From Bacteroidia bacterium (GTDB lineage Bacteria; Bacteroidota; Bacteroidia; Bacteroidales; Azobacteroidaceae), in contig BNXY01000005.1 in NCBI GenBank assembly GCA_025999935.1, positions 1 through 64,000 of the forward strand: a stretch of DNA of 64,000 nucleotides. Direction: 5' to 3'. Of this stretch, positions 1 through 6,714 are shown in pieces (position 1 is the first letter of the stretch; each line of letters begins with the position of its first letter). The translations under genes were made by a program, and so were the position numbers. The notes below the pieces were generated by a model. It was not told where the DNA came from. It saw only the letters and a program-made list of their open reading frames with translations, and searched no databases.

Positions 1-30
1 TAATATGTAAAACTCTAAAAGATAAAGAAA

Positions 31-1023
31 ATGAAAAATAAGTTGATTGCAGACATTAAAGAATCCATGAATCAAGTGCTTGATTCAAGTCAAATGGAGA
101 TTTTGGACGGTGTGTTGGTAAAGTGCTTGAACACAGTAAATGTTACGAATACGGAGATTGGGCAAGAGTGTTCCAATAAAGAGAATGCAAAGCTATTGGG
201 CTTGTTTATTTCTTCCAAACGAGTGGAAGGTTGTTCAGAGAAAACCTTGAAGTATTACTTCGCAACGATAGATTATATGTTGCAGGCTGTAGGGAAAGGA
301 ATTGAGGATATTACAACGAATGATTTGCGTTTCTATTTGGCTAATTATCAAGAAACAAAGAAGTCGAGCAAGGTAACGATTGACAATATGCGACGTATCT
401 TTTCGAGTTATTTCTCTTGGCTTGAAGACGAAGATTATATATTGAAAAGTCCTGTGAGGCGGATTCATAAAGTCAAAACGGGTAAACTTGTAAAAGAAAC
501 GCTTACGGATGAAAATTTAGAAGTATTGAGGGACAGTAGTTTGGATGTTAGGGATTTGGCTATGATAGATTTGCTTGCTTCAACAGGTATGCGCGTTGGC
601 GAATTGGTCAAAATAAATAAAGTGGATATTGATTTTCACGAACGCGAATGTGTCGTTTTTGGCAAGGGGAATAGCGAACGGGAAGTGTATTTCGATGCGC
701 GGACAAAAATCCATCTCAAACAATACTTGGATAGCCGCAAGGATGACAATCCGGCTTTGTTTGTATCGCTGTCGAAACCGCATAATCGCCTGTCTATTGG
801 AGGAGTGGAAGTTCGATTGCGAAAATTGGGTGCTATTGCCAATATTACAAAAGTGCATCCGCACAAATTTCGGCGAACACTTGCTACTATGGCGATAGAC
901 AAAGGAATGCCTATTGAGCAGGTACAGAAATTGTTAGGACACGTAAAAATAGATACAACGATGCATTACGCGATGGTAAATCAAAGTAATGTGAAGATTG
1001 CGCATAGAAAATTTATAGGATAG
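31..1023 (+). CDS. Tyrosine site-specific recombinase next to invertible hsdS
   Basis: A 330-residue phage-integrase-type recombinase that breaks and rejoins DNA through a covalent tyrosine intermediate. An N-terminal SAM-like DNA-binding domain covers about residues 50-140. The catalytic set is visible: R188 in TGMRVGEL, K212 in VFGKGNSER, H278 and R281 in HPHKFRRTLA, H304 in LLGH and Y313 in MHYAMV, so the enzyme looks intact. It lies 12 bp before the DUF1016 gene and in the same direction as the complete hsdS. Recombinases of this size beside hsdS genes commonly invert specificity segments, and inverted repeats are present at 2656-2723 and 3295-3362. I infer that it acts on those repeats; integration of the island is the alternative. 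Confidence 0.9.
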   Translation: MKNKLIADIKESMNQVLDSSQMEILDGVLVKCLNTVNVTNTEIGQECSNKENAKLLGLFISSKRVEGCSEKTLKYYFATIDYMLQAVGKGIEDITTNDLRFYLANYQETKKSSKVTIDNMRRIFSSYFSWLEDEDYILKSPVRRIHKVKTGKLVKETLTDENLEVLRDSSLDVRDLAMIDLLASTGMRVGELVKINKVDIDFHERECVVFGKGNSEREVYFDARTKIHLKQYLDSRKDDNPALFVSLSKPHNRLSIGGVEVRLRKLGAIANITKVHPHKFRRTLATMAIDKGMPIEQVQKLLGHVKIDTTMHYAMVNQSNVKIAHRKFIG

Positions 1024-1035
1024 AAATATAGGACA

Positions 1036-2226
1036 ATGGAGTTAAATCGAACGTATAAAGAGGCAGTAAGAAACATCAAAGAAGCGATTCTGCGAAGTCA
1101 ATATAAGGCAGCCTCTGCGGTCAATAAAGAACAATTATCGCTTTATTACGGCATAGGGAGATATGTTTCACAAAATTCACGAGACGGATTTTGGGGGACA
1201 GGCGCTATTGAGCAAATTTCAACGAACTTGCAAAAAGAGTTGCCTGGGTTAAGGGGATTTTCTGTTGCTAACATAAAAAAAATGCGCTATTTTTATGAAG
1301 AATGGCAGCCTGTCATAAATCGCTCACCGCTGGTGAGCGATTTACAACAAATTCGTCAGTCGGCAACTGACGAATTACAAATTGCAGAAAATGAGGTGAA
1401 TACAAATCGTTCGCCAGCGGTGAGCGATTTAAACGTGAATGAAAATTTACTAATTGTGGCAATTCGCCAGCCGTTTGTTGGCGAATTTAACTCTGCTGAA
1501 TTTTTACAGCTTGGTTTCACCCATCACATGGAAATTCTGTCTAAAGCAAAGACATTAAACGCACGACTATTTTACATTCATGAATGCGCCACCCGTTTTT
1601 GGAACAAATATACACTGATGGATTACCTGCGCAGCGATTTATACGGAAAGCGAGGTTCCATGCCCAATAATTTTACTCAAACCATACCCAATGCCAAGCA
1701 ACTATTAAAAGCGGTTGCCTCTTTTAAAGACGAATATTTCTTGGACTATATCAATATAGAACAGATTGATGAAGCGGAAGAGGATTTGGACGAAAGGATG
1801 GTCGAACACGCCATTGTAGCCAATATCAAGAAGTTCATTCTGACTGTCGGAAATGATTTTACATTCGTTGGCAATCAGTACCGCATGGAAGTTGCCGGAG
1901 AAGAATTATTTATCGACCTTTTGTTTTTCAATCGGGAGTTGAATGCATTGGTGGCAATCGAATTAAAAACCGGTAAATTTAGAGCCGCCTATCTCGGACA
2001 ACTGAATCTGTATCTGTCCGCATTGGACGAGCATGTTCGCAAGCCGCACGAAAATCCGTCTATCGGAATCATTTTATGCAAAGAAATGAATCATACTTTT
2101 GTGGAGTTTGCCGTGCGCGATTACAGCAAACCCATGGGTGTGGCTACTTATCGTACTTCCGAAGAAATGCCCGAAAAATGGCGCAAGTCGATGCCGGATA
2201 TTGAGGAACTTAAAAAGTTGTTGTAG
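1036..2226 (+). CDS. DUF1016 / YhcG-type PD-(D/E)xK nuclease protein
   Basis: A 396-residue member of the DUF1016 (YhcG) family, often found inside Type I restriction loci. The N-terminal winged-helix-like part (residues 1-93) includes the family signature around LYYGIGRYVSQ. The C-terminal nuclease-like part (about 250-360) has FIDLLFFNRELNALVAIELK, fitting a PD-(D/E)xK core with D, E and K in place. Between them, residues 94-151 are encoded by four in-frame palindromes and read as repeated blocks such as NRSPLVSDL and IRQSATDEL. It sits 12 bp after the recombinase and 2 bp before hsdS, so the three genes are probably co-transcribed. Its exact role is not established; a nuclease accessory to restriction or defence is the best guess. 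Confidence 0.85.
   Translation: MELNRTYKEAVRNIKEAILRSQYKAASAVNKEQLSLYYGIGRYVSQNSRDGFWGTGAIEQISTNLQKELPGLRGFSVANIKKMRYFYEEWQPVINRSPLVSDLQQIRQSATDELQIAENEVNTNRSPAVSDLNVNENLLIVAIRQPFVGEFNSAEFLQLGFTHHMEILSKAKTLNARLFYIHECATRFWNKYTLMDYLRSDLYGKRGSMPNNFTQTIPNAKQLLKAVASFKDEYFLDYINIEQIDEAEEDLDERMVEHAIVANIKKFILTVGNDFTFVGNQYRMEVAGEELFIDLLFFNRELNALVAIELKTGKFRAAYLGQLNLYLSALDEHVRKPHENPSIGIILCKEMNHTFVEFAVRDYSKPMGVATYRTSEEMPEKWRKSMPDIEELKKLL
1317..1487 (+). repeat. Four in-frame 27-bp palindromes inside the DUF1016 gene
   Basis: Four palindromes of exactly 27 bp lie at 1317-1343, 1350-1376, 1404-1430 and 1461-1487. Type A (first and third) has arms AAATCGCTCACC / GGTGAGCGATTT around 3 nt; type B (second and fourth) has arms AATTCGTCAGT / ACTGACGAATT around 5 nt. 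The third and fourth copies have two and one arm mismatches. All four start in the same codon phase and are separated by 6, 27 and 30 bp, all multiples of three, so the reading frame survives. They encode a low-complexity linker between the two protein domains. Confidence 0.9.
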
Positions 2227-2228
2227 GT

Positions 2229-3314
2229 ATGAGTAAACTATATGAAGTTGCAAATTATTCTGAATCAAGAATTAAAAGTAACAATATTTCTCTTGAAAAT
2301 TATGTTACAACCGATAGTCTTCTTCAAAATAAGCAAGGAAGGATTCCCGCTAAAAATTTACCTCCACAATCCTGCACACTGATTGCTTATTATAAAAATG
2401 ACATATTAATAGGGAATATCAGACCTTATTTGCAGAAAATATGGTTTGCCGATTCTGATAGAGGTAATTCTGCGGATGTTCTTACATTAGCGGTAAACAA
2501 AAATCATAATCCCAAATTTGTTTATTATGCCTTGTTGAGCGATTCCTTTTTTGAACACATGATGAATGGTTCAAAAGGAAGTAAAATGCCACGAGGGGAT
2601 AAAAATCAGATATTGACTTATGATATTCCCGATTTTTCAATTGAACAAGAAAACAAAATCGCCTCTGTTTTATCTACTTTGGATGCTAAAATCGCGCTTA
2701 ATCGTCAGCTAAATGATAATTTAGAAGCGATGGCGAAGACACTTTATGATTATTGGTTTGTGCAGAATGCTGATAAAAATTGGAGAAAATGTAAATTGTC
2801 GGAAATTGCAGAAGTAAACAGAGGGACAATGATTACAGAAAAACTGACAAAGGAGGGCAATATCAAAGTTGTAGCTGGCGGAGTCGATTTCAATTATTAT
2901 CATTCAGAGTATAATAGAGAAAAAAATACAATAACAGTAAGTGGCTCTGGTGCAAATGCAGGTTTTGTTAATTTTTGGTATGAAAGGATTTTCGCTTCTG
3001 ATTGCACAACGATAAGAGGCAAAGAAGATATTGATACTTTTCTGATTTATCAATTCTTAAAATCGCACCAAGAAATACTTTACCGGTCTGCAAAAGGTTC
3101 AGCTCAACCGCATGTTTATCCAAGTGACATAAAGGATTTACCGTTCTATGATATACCAAAAGAGGTCAAACAGAAAATTAGTCCCCTTTTTACAAAAATA
3201 TATGAACAAATAGCATTAAATCTACAGCAAACTCAAGAACTCACGCAGCTACGCGATTGGCTTTTGCCCATGCTAATGAACGGACAGGTGTCGGTAAATT
3301 ATCATTTAGCTTAG
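2229..3314 (+). CDS. hsdS: Type I restriction specificity subunit HsdS (complete copy)
   Basis: A 361-residue HsdS subunit, which gives a Type I restriction-modification complex its DNA recognition. It has two target-recognition domains (about 1-140 and 185-340), each followed by a conserved helical spacer: SVLSTLDAKIALNRQLNDNL after the first and the IYEQIALNLQQTQEL region after the second. The normal tail LLPMLMNGQVSV is followed by only NYHLA, because the sequence there enters the inverted repeat at 3295. It follows the DUF1016 gene by 2 bp. hsdM and hsdR are on the other strand. The second recognition domain lies inside the predicted invertible segment. Confidence 0.92.
   Translation: MSKLYEVANYSESRIKSNNISLENYVTTDSLLQNKQGRIPAKNLPPQSCTLIAYYKNDILIGNIRPYLQKIWFADSDRGNSADVLTLAVNKNHNPKFVYYALLSDSFFEHMMNGSKGSKMPRGDKNQILTYDIPDFSIEQENKIASVLSTLDAKIALNRQLNDNLEAMAKTLYDYWFVQNADKNWRKCKLSEIAEVNRGTMITEKLTKEGNIKVVAGGVDFNYYHSEYNREKNTITVSGSGANAGFVNFWYERIFASDCTTIRGKEDIDTFLIYQFLKSHQEILYRSAKGSAQPHVYPSDIKDLPFYDIPKEVKQKISPLFTKIYEQIALNLQQTQELTQLRDWLLPMLMNGQVSVNYHLA
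2656..2723 (+). repeat. Left inverted repeat of the hsdS switch
   Basis: This 68-bp stretch of hsdS matches the reverse complement of 3295-3362. Perfect blocks are AAATCGCCTCTGTTTTATC (2656-2674 with 3344-3362) and GCTAAATGATAATTTA (2708-2723 with 3295-3310), with 33 bp between the blocks on both sides. The conserved HsdS spacer helix is encoded here. Crossing over between the two copies would invert about 571 bp. Confidence 0.9.
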
Positions 3315-3858
3315 AGTTGAGAGCAATTTTTTTGTCAAGAATTGATAAAACAGAGGCGATTTGGTTTTGGATTGAAAGTTTTGGAATATGGATAGGAATT
3401 GATTTTAAACAATCTAATACCAATGTACACCTTTGTCCACTACCGCCTGCATTATTTTCAAAATATGTTTGCAAGTATTTTGTATGCAATAGATAATTAA
3501 GATAACGTCCATTTAGTTTTTCCTCAAAAGGTGTTATTAATGCTAAATGATAACCAAGCACAACATCTTGAAAATCATCTGCAATATATGCAGAATTGCC
3601 TATATCATCAGGCGTTTCGCTATCTTTTGTAATGGCAACTTGTCCTTTTTTGATTGAAAATTTTTCAAATTCATTTTCATTACAAGAAGCAATCATAAAA
3701 GAATCAGTCATGTCTTTTGTGATATTCCAATTATTGTAAACATCGGTATAATTGCATAGTTTTATCTGTTTTTCGTTGAGATTCGTCTTTTTATCAACAT
3801 TACTCAACTTTACATCTGCAATTTCTTCTAATTTATATTCAATCATTTCGTAATTCAT
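3241..3858 (-). CDS. hsdS: Half-length HsdS', silent partner of the invertible hsdS
   Basis: A 205-residue frame with one HsdS target-recognition domain and the conserved spacer VLSILDKKIALNSKLNDNL. After this the frame runs into the antisense of the other hsdS and ends with about 17 meaningless residues, so real homology stops near 3295. Its start overlaps the stop of fic by ATGA, making it the last gene of the leftward hsdR-hsdM-fic series. Inverting the segment between the repeats would join this half to the second recognition domain and tail of the + strand hsdS, giving a full-length subunit with different specificity. Confidence 0.85.
   Translation of the reverse strand: MNYEMIEYKLEEIADVKLSNVDKKTNLNEKQIKLCNYTDVYNNWNITKDMTDSFMIASCNENEFEKFSIKKGQVAITKDSETPDDIGNSAYIADDFQDVVLGYHLALITPFEEKLNGRYLNYLLHTKYLQTYFENNAGGSGQRCTLVLDCLKSIPIHIPKLSIQNQIASVLSILDKKIALNSKLNDNLPTPVRSLAWAKANRVAA
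3295..3362 (-). repeat. Right inverted repeat of the hsdS switch
   Basis: Reverse-complement partner of 2656-2723, lying at the junction of the complete hsdS and half hsdS'. It begins with TAAATTATCATTTAGC and ends with GATAAAACAGAGGCGATTT. The equal 33-bp spacing of the two perfect blocks on both sides shows ancestral homology rather than chance matches. Confidence 0.9.
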
Positions 3859-5033
3859 AAAGGTTTTTTAATTTCCCAGTGTCCGTTTTTGTCTGCCCCT
3901 TCGCGAGAAAGGATGCCGAGTGATTTTAGTTTTTTGATATTATTCTCTGTTGCAGTTGTAGATATATTAAGCAGTTTCGCAATTTCTACAATTGTAATAT
4001 TCTGATTAGATTGAATAATATCTATCATTTTCAACTGATTTACACCCAACCTTACACCCAACTTTTTATCATTTACACCCAACGTTGCACCTAAGTTGTT
4101 CTGACCACTATTTACAAGGAACTTTTTACCGTTTACAAGGAACTTTTCTGTATTTACAGTATCATTTTCTACTTTTACAGTGCTATTATTATCCAAAGTA
4201 TCATTCTGCGGTGCAACATACTGTATATGCAAATATCTGTTTTTCAATTCGTTGATTTCGCCGAACAGCACATTATCCAAAAAGCGCATTAGATATTCCT
4301 GTGTGGCATAGATTTTATTCTGAGTATCGTTATAATTTGCTCTTACAAGTGCATTGCGGAAATACCATGAATGTTGTGCAAACATATCGTTTTCTACTTC
4401 AAAACCGAAAGTGCGAAGGTATTTAATGGCAAAAACGGCGGTTGTGCGCGTGTTTCCCTCGCCAAAAACATGCGCCTGCCAGACGTTTGAAATAAATTTT
4501 GCAATGTGCTCCACCGTTTCACGTGGAGTTAATCCATTGTAATCGAACGCCTTTTCCTGATTGAAATCGTGTTCTAACGCATCACGCAAACGATAGGCGC
4601 TTGCATACATCACACTTTTGCCGTTCAACACCCATTCGTTCTTTGAAATATCATAATCGCGCACTTTCCCTGCAAACTTGTAAGTGCCACCAAACAGTCG
4701 CTTGTGAATATTGATAAATTCAATATACGAAAACGTGAACGTTTTCTCCCCCAACACTTCCGCTATACGAGCAGACACCTTATCTGCTTCTTCAGTGCGG
4801 TCGTCATCTGTAGAGACGGGGCGCGCCCCGTCTCTACGATAATAGGCATCAATACGGCTCTTTACCTCGTCTATGGTAATTTTGCCTTCAATATTTTCTT
4901 TGGCAGTTTCGATGAGGTAGGCGGAAGGTGTTAGACCATCCACTTGCTGCAAACCGATAGCCGTTTTCCAAATTTTGGTTTTCTCTACTCTGTCAGGCTC
5001 TCCCTGTCTTATGTATTCTTCAAAATCGTTCAT
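3855..5033 (-). CDS. Fic-domain protein embedded in the Type I R-M operon
   Basis: A 392-residue Fic protein; Fic enzymes usually AMPylate or otherwise modify target proteins. The active-site loop HVFGEGNTRT (residues 188-197) fits the family pattern HxFx(D/E)GNxR with the catalytic histidine and arginine present. The C-terminus (about 325-392) is a winged helix (ITIVEIAKLLNISTTATENN). The linker before it carries short repeats (LGVN and KFLVN blocks). Residues 66-75, RRDGARPVST, are encoded by a 28-bp palindromic element. Start and stop overlap hsdM and hsdS' by ATGA, so it is translated with the restriction genes. Whether it is a toxin or a regulator of restriction is not visible. Confidence 0.9.
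   Translation of the reverse strand: MNDFEEYIRQGEPDRVEKTKIWKTAIGLQQVDGLTPSAYLIETAKENIEGKITIDEVKSRIDAYYRRDGARPVSTDDDRTEEADKVSARIAEVLGEKTFTFSYIEFINIHKRLFGGTYKFAGKVRDYDISKNEWVLNGKSVMYASAYRLRDALEHDFNQEKAFDYNGLTPRETVEHIAKFISNVWQAHVFGEGNTRTTAVFAIKYLRTFGFEVENDMFAQHSWYFRNALVRANYNDTQNKIYATQEYLMRFLDNVLFGEINELKNRYLHIQYVAPQNDTLDNNSTVKVENDTVNTEKFLVNGKKFLVNSGQNNLGATLGVNDKKLGVRLGVNQLKMIDIIQSNQNITIVEIAKLLNISTTATENNIKKLKSLGILSREGADKNGHWEIKKPL
4040..4147 (-). repeat. Short tandem repeats in the Fic linker
   Basis: On the + strand TTACACCCAAC occurs at 4040, 4052 and 4073, and TTTACAAGGAACTTTT at 4111 and 4132. Spacings of 12 and 21 bp keep the frame and encode repeated LGVN and KFLVN blocks between the Fic domain and the C-terminal winged helix. 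Confidence 0.8.
4810..4837. repeat. 28-bp perfect palindromic element within fic
   Basis: The half-site GTAGAGACGGGGCG is followed directly by its exact reverse complement (14+14 bp). It is read in frame as part of RRDGARPVST. A diverged copy is in hsdM at 5370-5397. Palindromes of this kind are dispersed in many bacterial genomes; I recall similar sequences in cyanobacteria and Bacteroidetes but could not check. Confidence 0.88.
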
Positions 5034-6676
5034 AGTCCCAATCCCTCCAACTGTTTCATAATCTCTTTTTCCAATTCGGCACCTTCGGCAAACATAGCAG
5101 AAAGATTTTCTTTATAGCCTTTCATCTTTGCTTCAAATTCTTCGGGCGTAATATCCACATACTCAATCTTTATATCGAAGTATTGTCCGGCAGAAAGGGA
5201 GTAGTTTTTCTCTTTTATTTCATCGTAACTTACTACTACTGAAAAATCTTCAATTGCCTCTTTTGTGCGGAAAGCATCCACGATTTGCTGCTCTTCAAAA
5301 TCGCGCAACAACGTTTTTTGATTTTTTCCTTCCTTAATGGTTTCGCCCAATTTGGAGGCATCCACGAGCGTACAGACGGGGCATACCCCGTCTCTACCAT
5401 CATTGGTTTTGTCGATAAAAAGCACCGATACATTGGTGCCGGTCGTAGCAAATATATTGCTCGGCATTGATACTACGCCACGCAACATTTTTTCATCCAC
5501 CAAACGTTCGCGGATTTTCTTTTCTATTCCGCTTTGTGCGGTAATAAACCCGGTTGGAACGACTATCGCTGCTTTGCCTTTTGCCGAAAGCGAAAAAATA
5601 ATGTGCTGAATAAAAAGCAAATAAATCGCCATTTTATCCACATCTTTTTTAGGAATGTTGGGGACTCCCGCAAAGAACCGTTTTTTGTGAATATCGGCAG
5701 TGAGTTTGCTGTGATAATCGCTAAAATCAAGTTTGAAAGGCGGATTGGAAACGATATAATCGAATTTTCGCAATGTTCCGTCTAAATTATTTTTATGGTA
5801 TGGAGCTGTGAGCGTATTTCCTTGAATAACATTCGGAATAGAATCTACCAAATTATTGAGTATCAAGTTTAACCGCAAGAGGTTTGATGATTTTTGGGAA
5901 ATATCCTGTGAATATATTGAACAGTTTTTTTCGCCGATAGCGTGAGCAAGCGACATCAGTAACGAGCCGCTTCCTGCCGAAGGGTCGTAACAGGTAACGT
6001 TTTGCACTTCGCCATCCACCAAGATTGCCGCCATGATTTTTGCTACGGCGTGAGGCGTGTAGTATTCGGCATATTTTCCACCTCCGTCTTTGTTATAGTC
6101 GGAAATCATATACTCAAATATGGTGGAAAAGAAATCGAATTTTTGCACAAAGATTTCCTCAAAACTGAACTCTACCAACTTATTGATAATGGCTCGGCAA
6201 AAGTCATTTCGCTTGTCGGGATCGGAAATATAGTTGCTAATCGGCTCAAAAAGCGTTATTTTTGCGCCACCTTCTGTTTTTACGGAAAATACATCGTTGT
6301 TGTCATTGGCAATATCTCGCAGCGTGTCGTCGAAAGTCTTAGAAAAATCGCTGTCGTTTTGGTGGTTGAACAAATACGATAGAAAATGTTCGCGTTTGAA
6401 CTTGGCACAGTTTGCACCGAGGCGCAGTTGCAACAGTTGAAAGTCGTTATCGTTGTAGTCGGCTAATTCATCCGTCCATTTTTCGTTGGCAGTGGCAAGT
6501 TTGTTGTCGATTTTTTTAGCTTCGTAACCAAATTTATCGTTCAAAAACTTGTAGAGAAACGACTGTGTTATGATTTTAAACTCATTGCCATCGTTGCCCA
6601 ATCCGTAGGCGGCGCAAACTCCTTTCAATTGGTCAATAAGCACTTTTGTTTTTTCGGAATAATTTATTGTAGTCAT
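5030..6676 (-). CDS. hsdM: Type I restriction-modification methyltransferase HsdM
   Basis: A 548-residue N6-adenine methyltransferase subunit. It has the helical N-terminal HsdM domain (about 1-150), the SAM-binding motif DPSAGSGSLL (231-240) and the catalytic NPPF (311-314). The C-terminus ends EIMKQLEGLGL, typical of the family. It lies 38 bp after hsdR and overlaps fic by ATGA. Residues near 427-436 (GRDGVCPVCT) are encoded by a diverged 28-bp palindrome, in a loop beyond the catalytic motifs, so the enzyme may still work. With HsdS it should methylate the recognition site; with HsdR the complex restricts. Confidence 0.95.
   Translation of the reverse strand: MTTINYSEKTKVLIDQLKGVCAAYGLGNDGNEFKIITQSFLYKFLNDKFGYEAKKIDNKLATANEKWTDELADYNDNDFQLLQLRLGANCAKFKREHFLSYLFNHQNDSDFSKTFDDTLRDIANDNNDVFSVKTEGGAKITLFEPISNYISDPDKRNDFCRAIINKLVEFSFEEIFVQKFDFFSTIFEYMISDYNKDGGGKYAEYYTPHAVAKIMAAILVDGEVQNVTCYDPSAGSGSLLMSLAHAIGEKNCSIYSQDISQKSSNLLRLNLILNNLVDSIPNVIQGNTLTAPYHKNNLDGTLRKFDYIVSNPPFKLDFSDYHSKLTADIHKKRFFAGVPNIPKKDVDKMAIYLLFIQHIIFSLSAKGKAAIVVPTGFITAQSGIEKKIRERLVDEKMLRGVVSMPSNIFATTGTNVSVLFIDKTNDGRDGVCPVCTLVDASKLGETIKEGKNQKTLLRDFEEQQIVDAFRTKEAIEDFSVVVSYDEIKEKNYSLSAGQYFDIKIEYVDITPEEFEAKMKGYKENLSAMFAEGAELEKEIMKQLEGLGL
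5370..5397. repeat. Diverged 28-bp palindromic element within hsdM
   Basis: Same 28-bp size and layout as the element in fic (4810-4837), with three differences: C for G at position 4 and a central GCATAC instead of GCGCGC. It is read in frame as RDGVCPVCT. Two copies in adjacent genes suggest insertion of a dispersed element, not chance. Confidence 0.82.
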
Positions 6677-6684
6677 ATATTTTT

Positions 6685-6712
6685 TAATTCGTAATTCGTA
6701 ATTTTTAATTGA
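6685..6712. repeat. Heptamer tandem repeat between hsdR and hsdM
   Basis: Four heptamers in a row: TAATTCG, TAATTCG, TAATTTT, TAATTGA, filling most of the hsdR-hsdM gap. Similar seven-base tandems fill gaps at 35894 and 48103. Confidence 0.75.
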
Positions 6713-6714
6713 AC

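Noticed and set aside
1317..1487. Possible CRISPR-like array
   Set aside because: Repeats are palindromes of two types with spacers of 6, 27 and 30 bp and lie in an open reading frame; no leader or cas genes.
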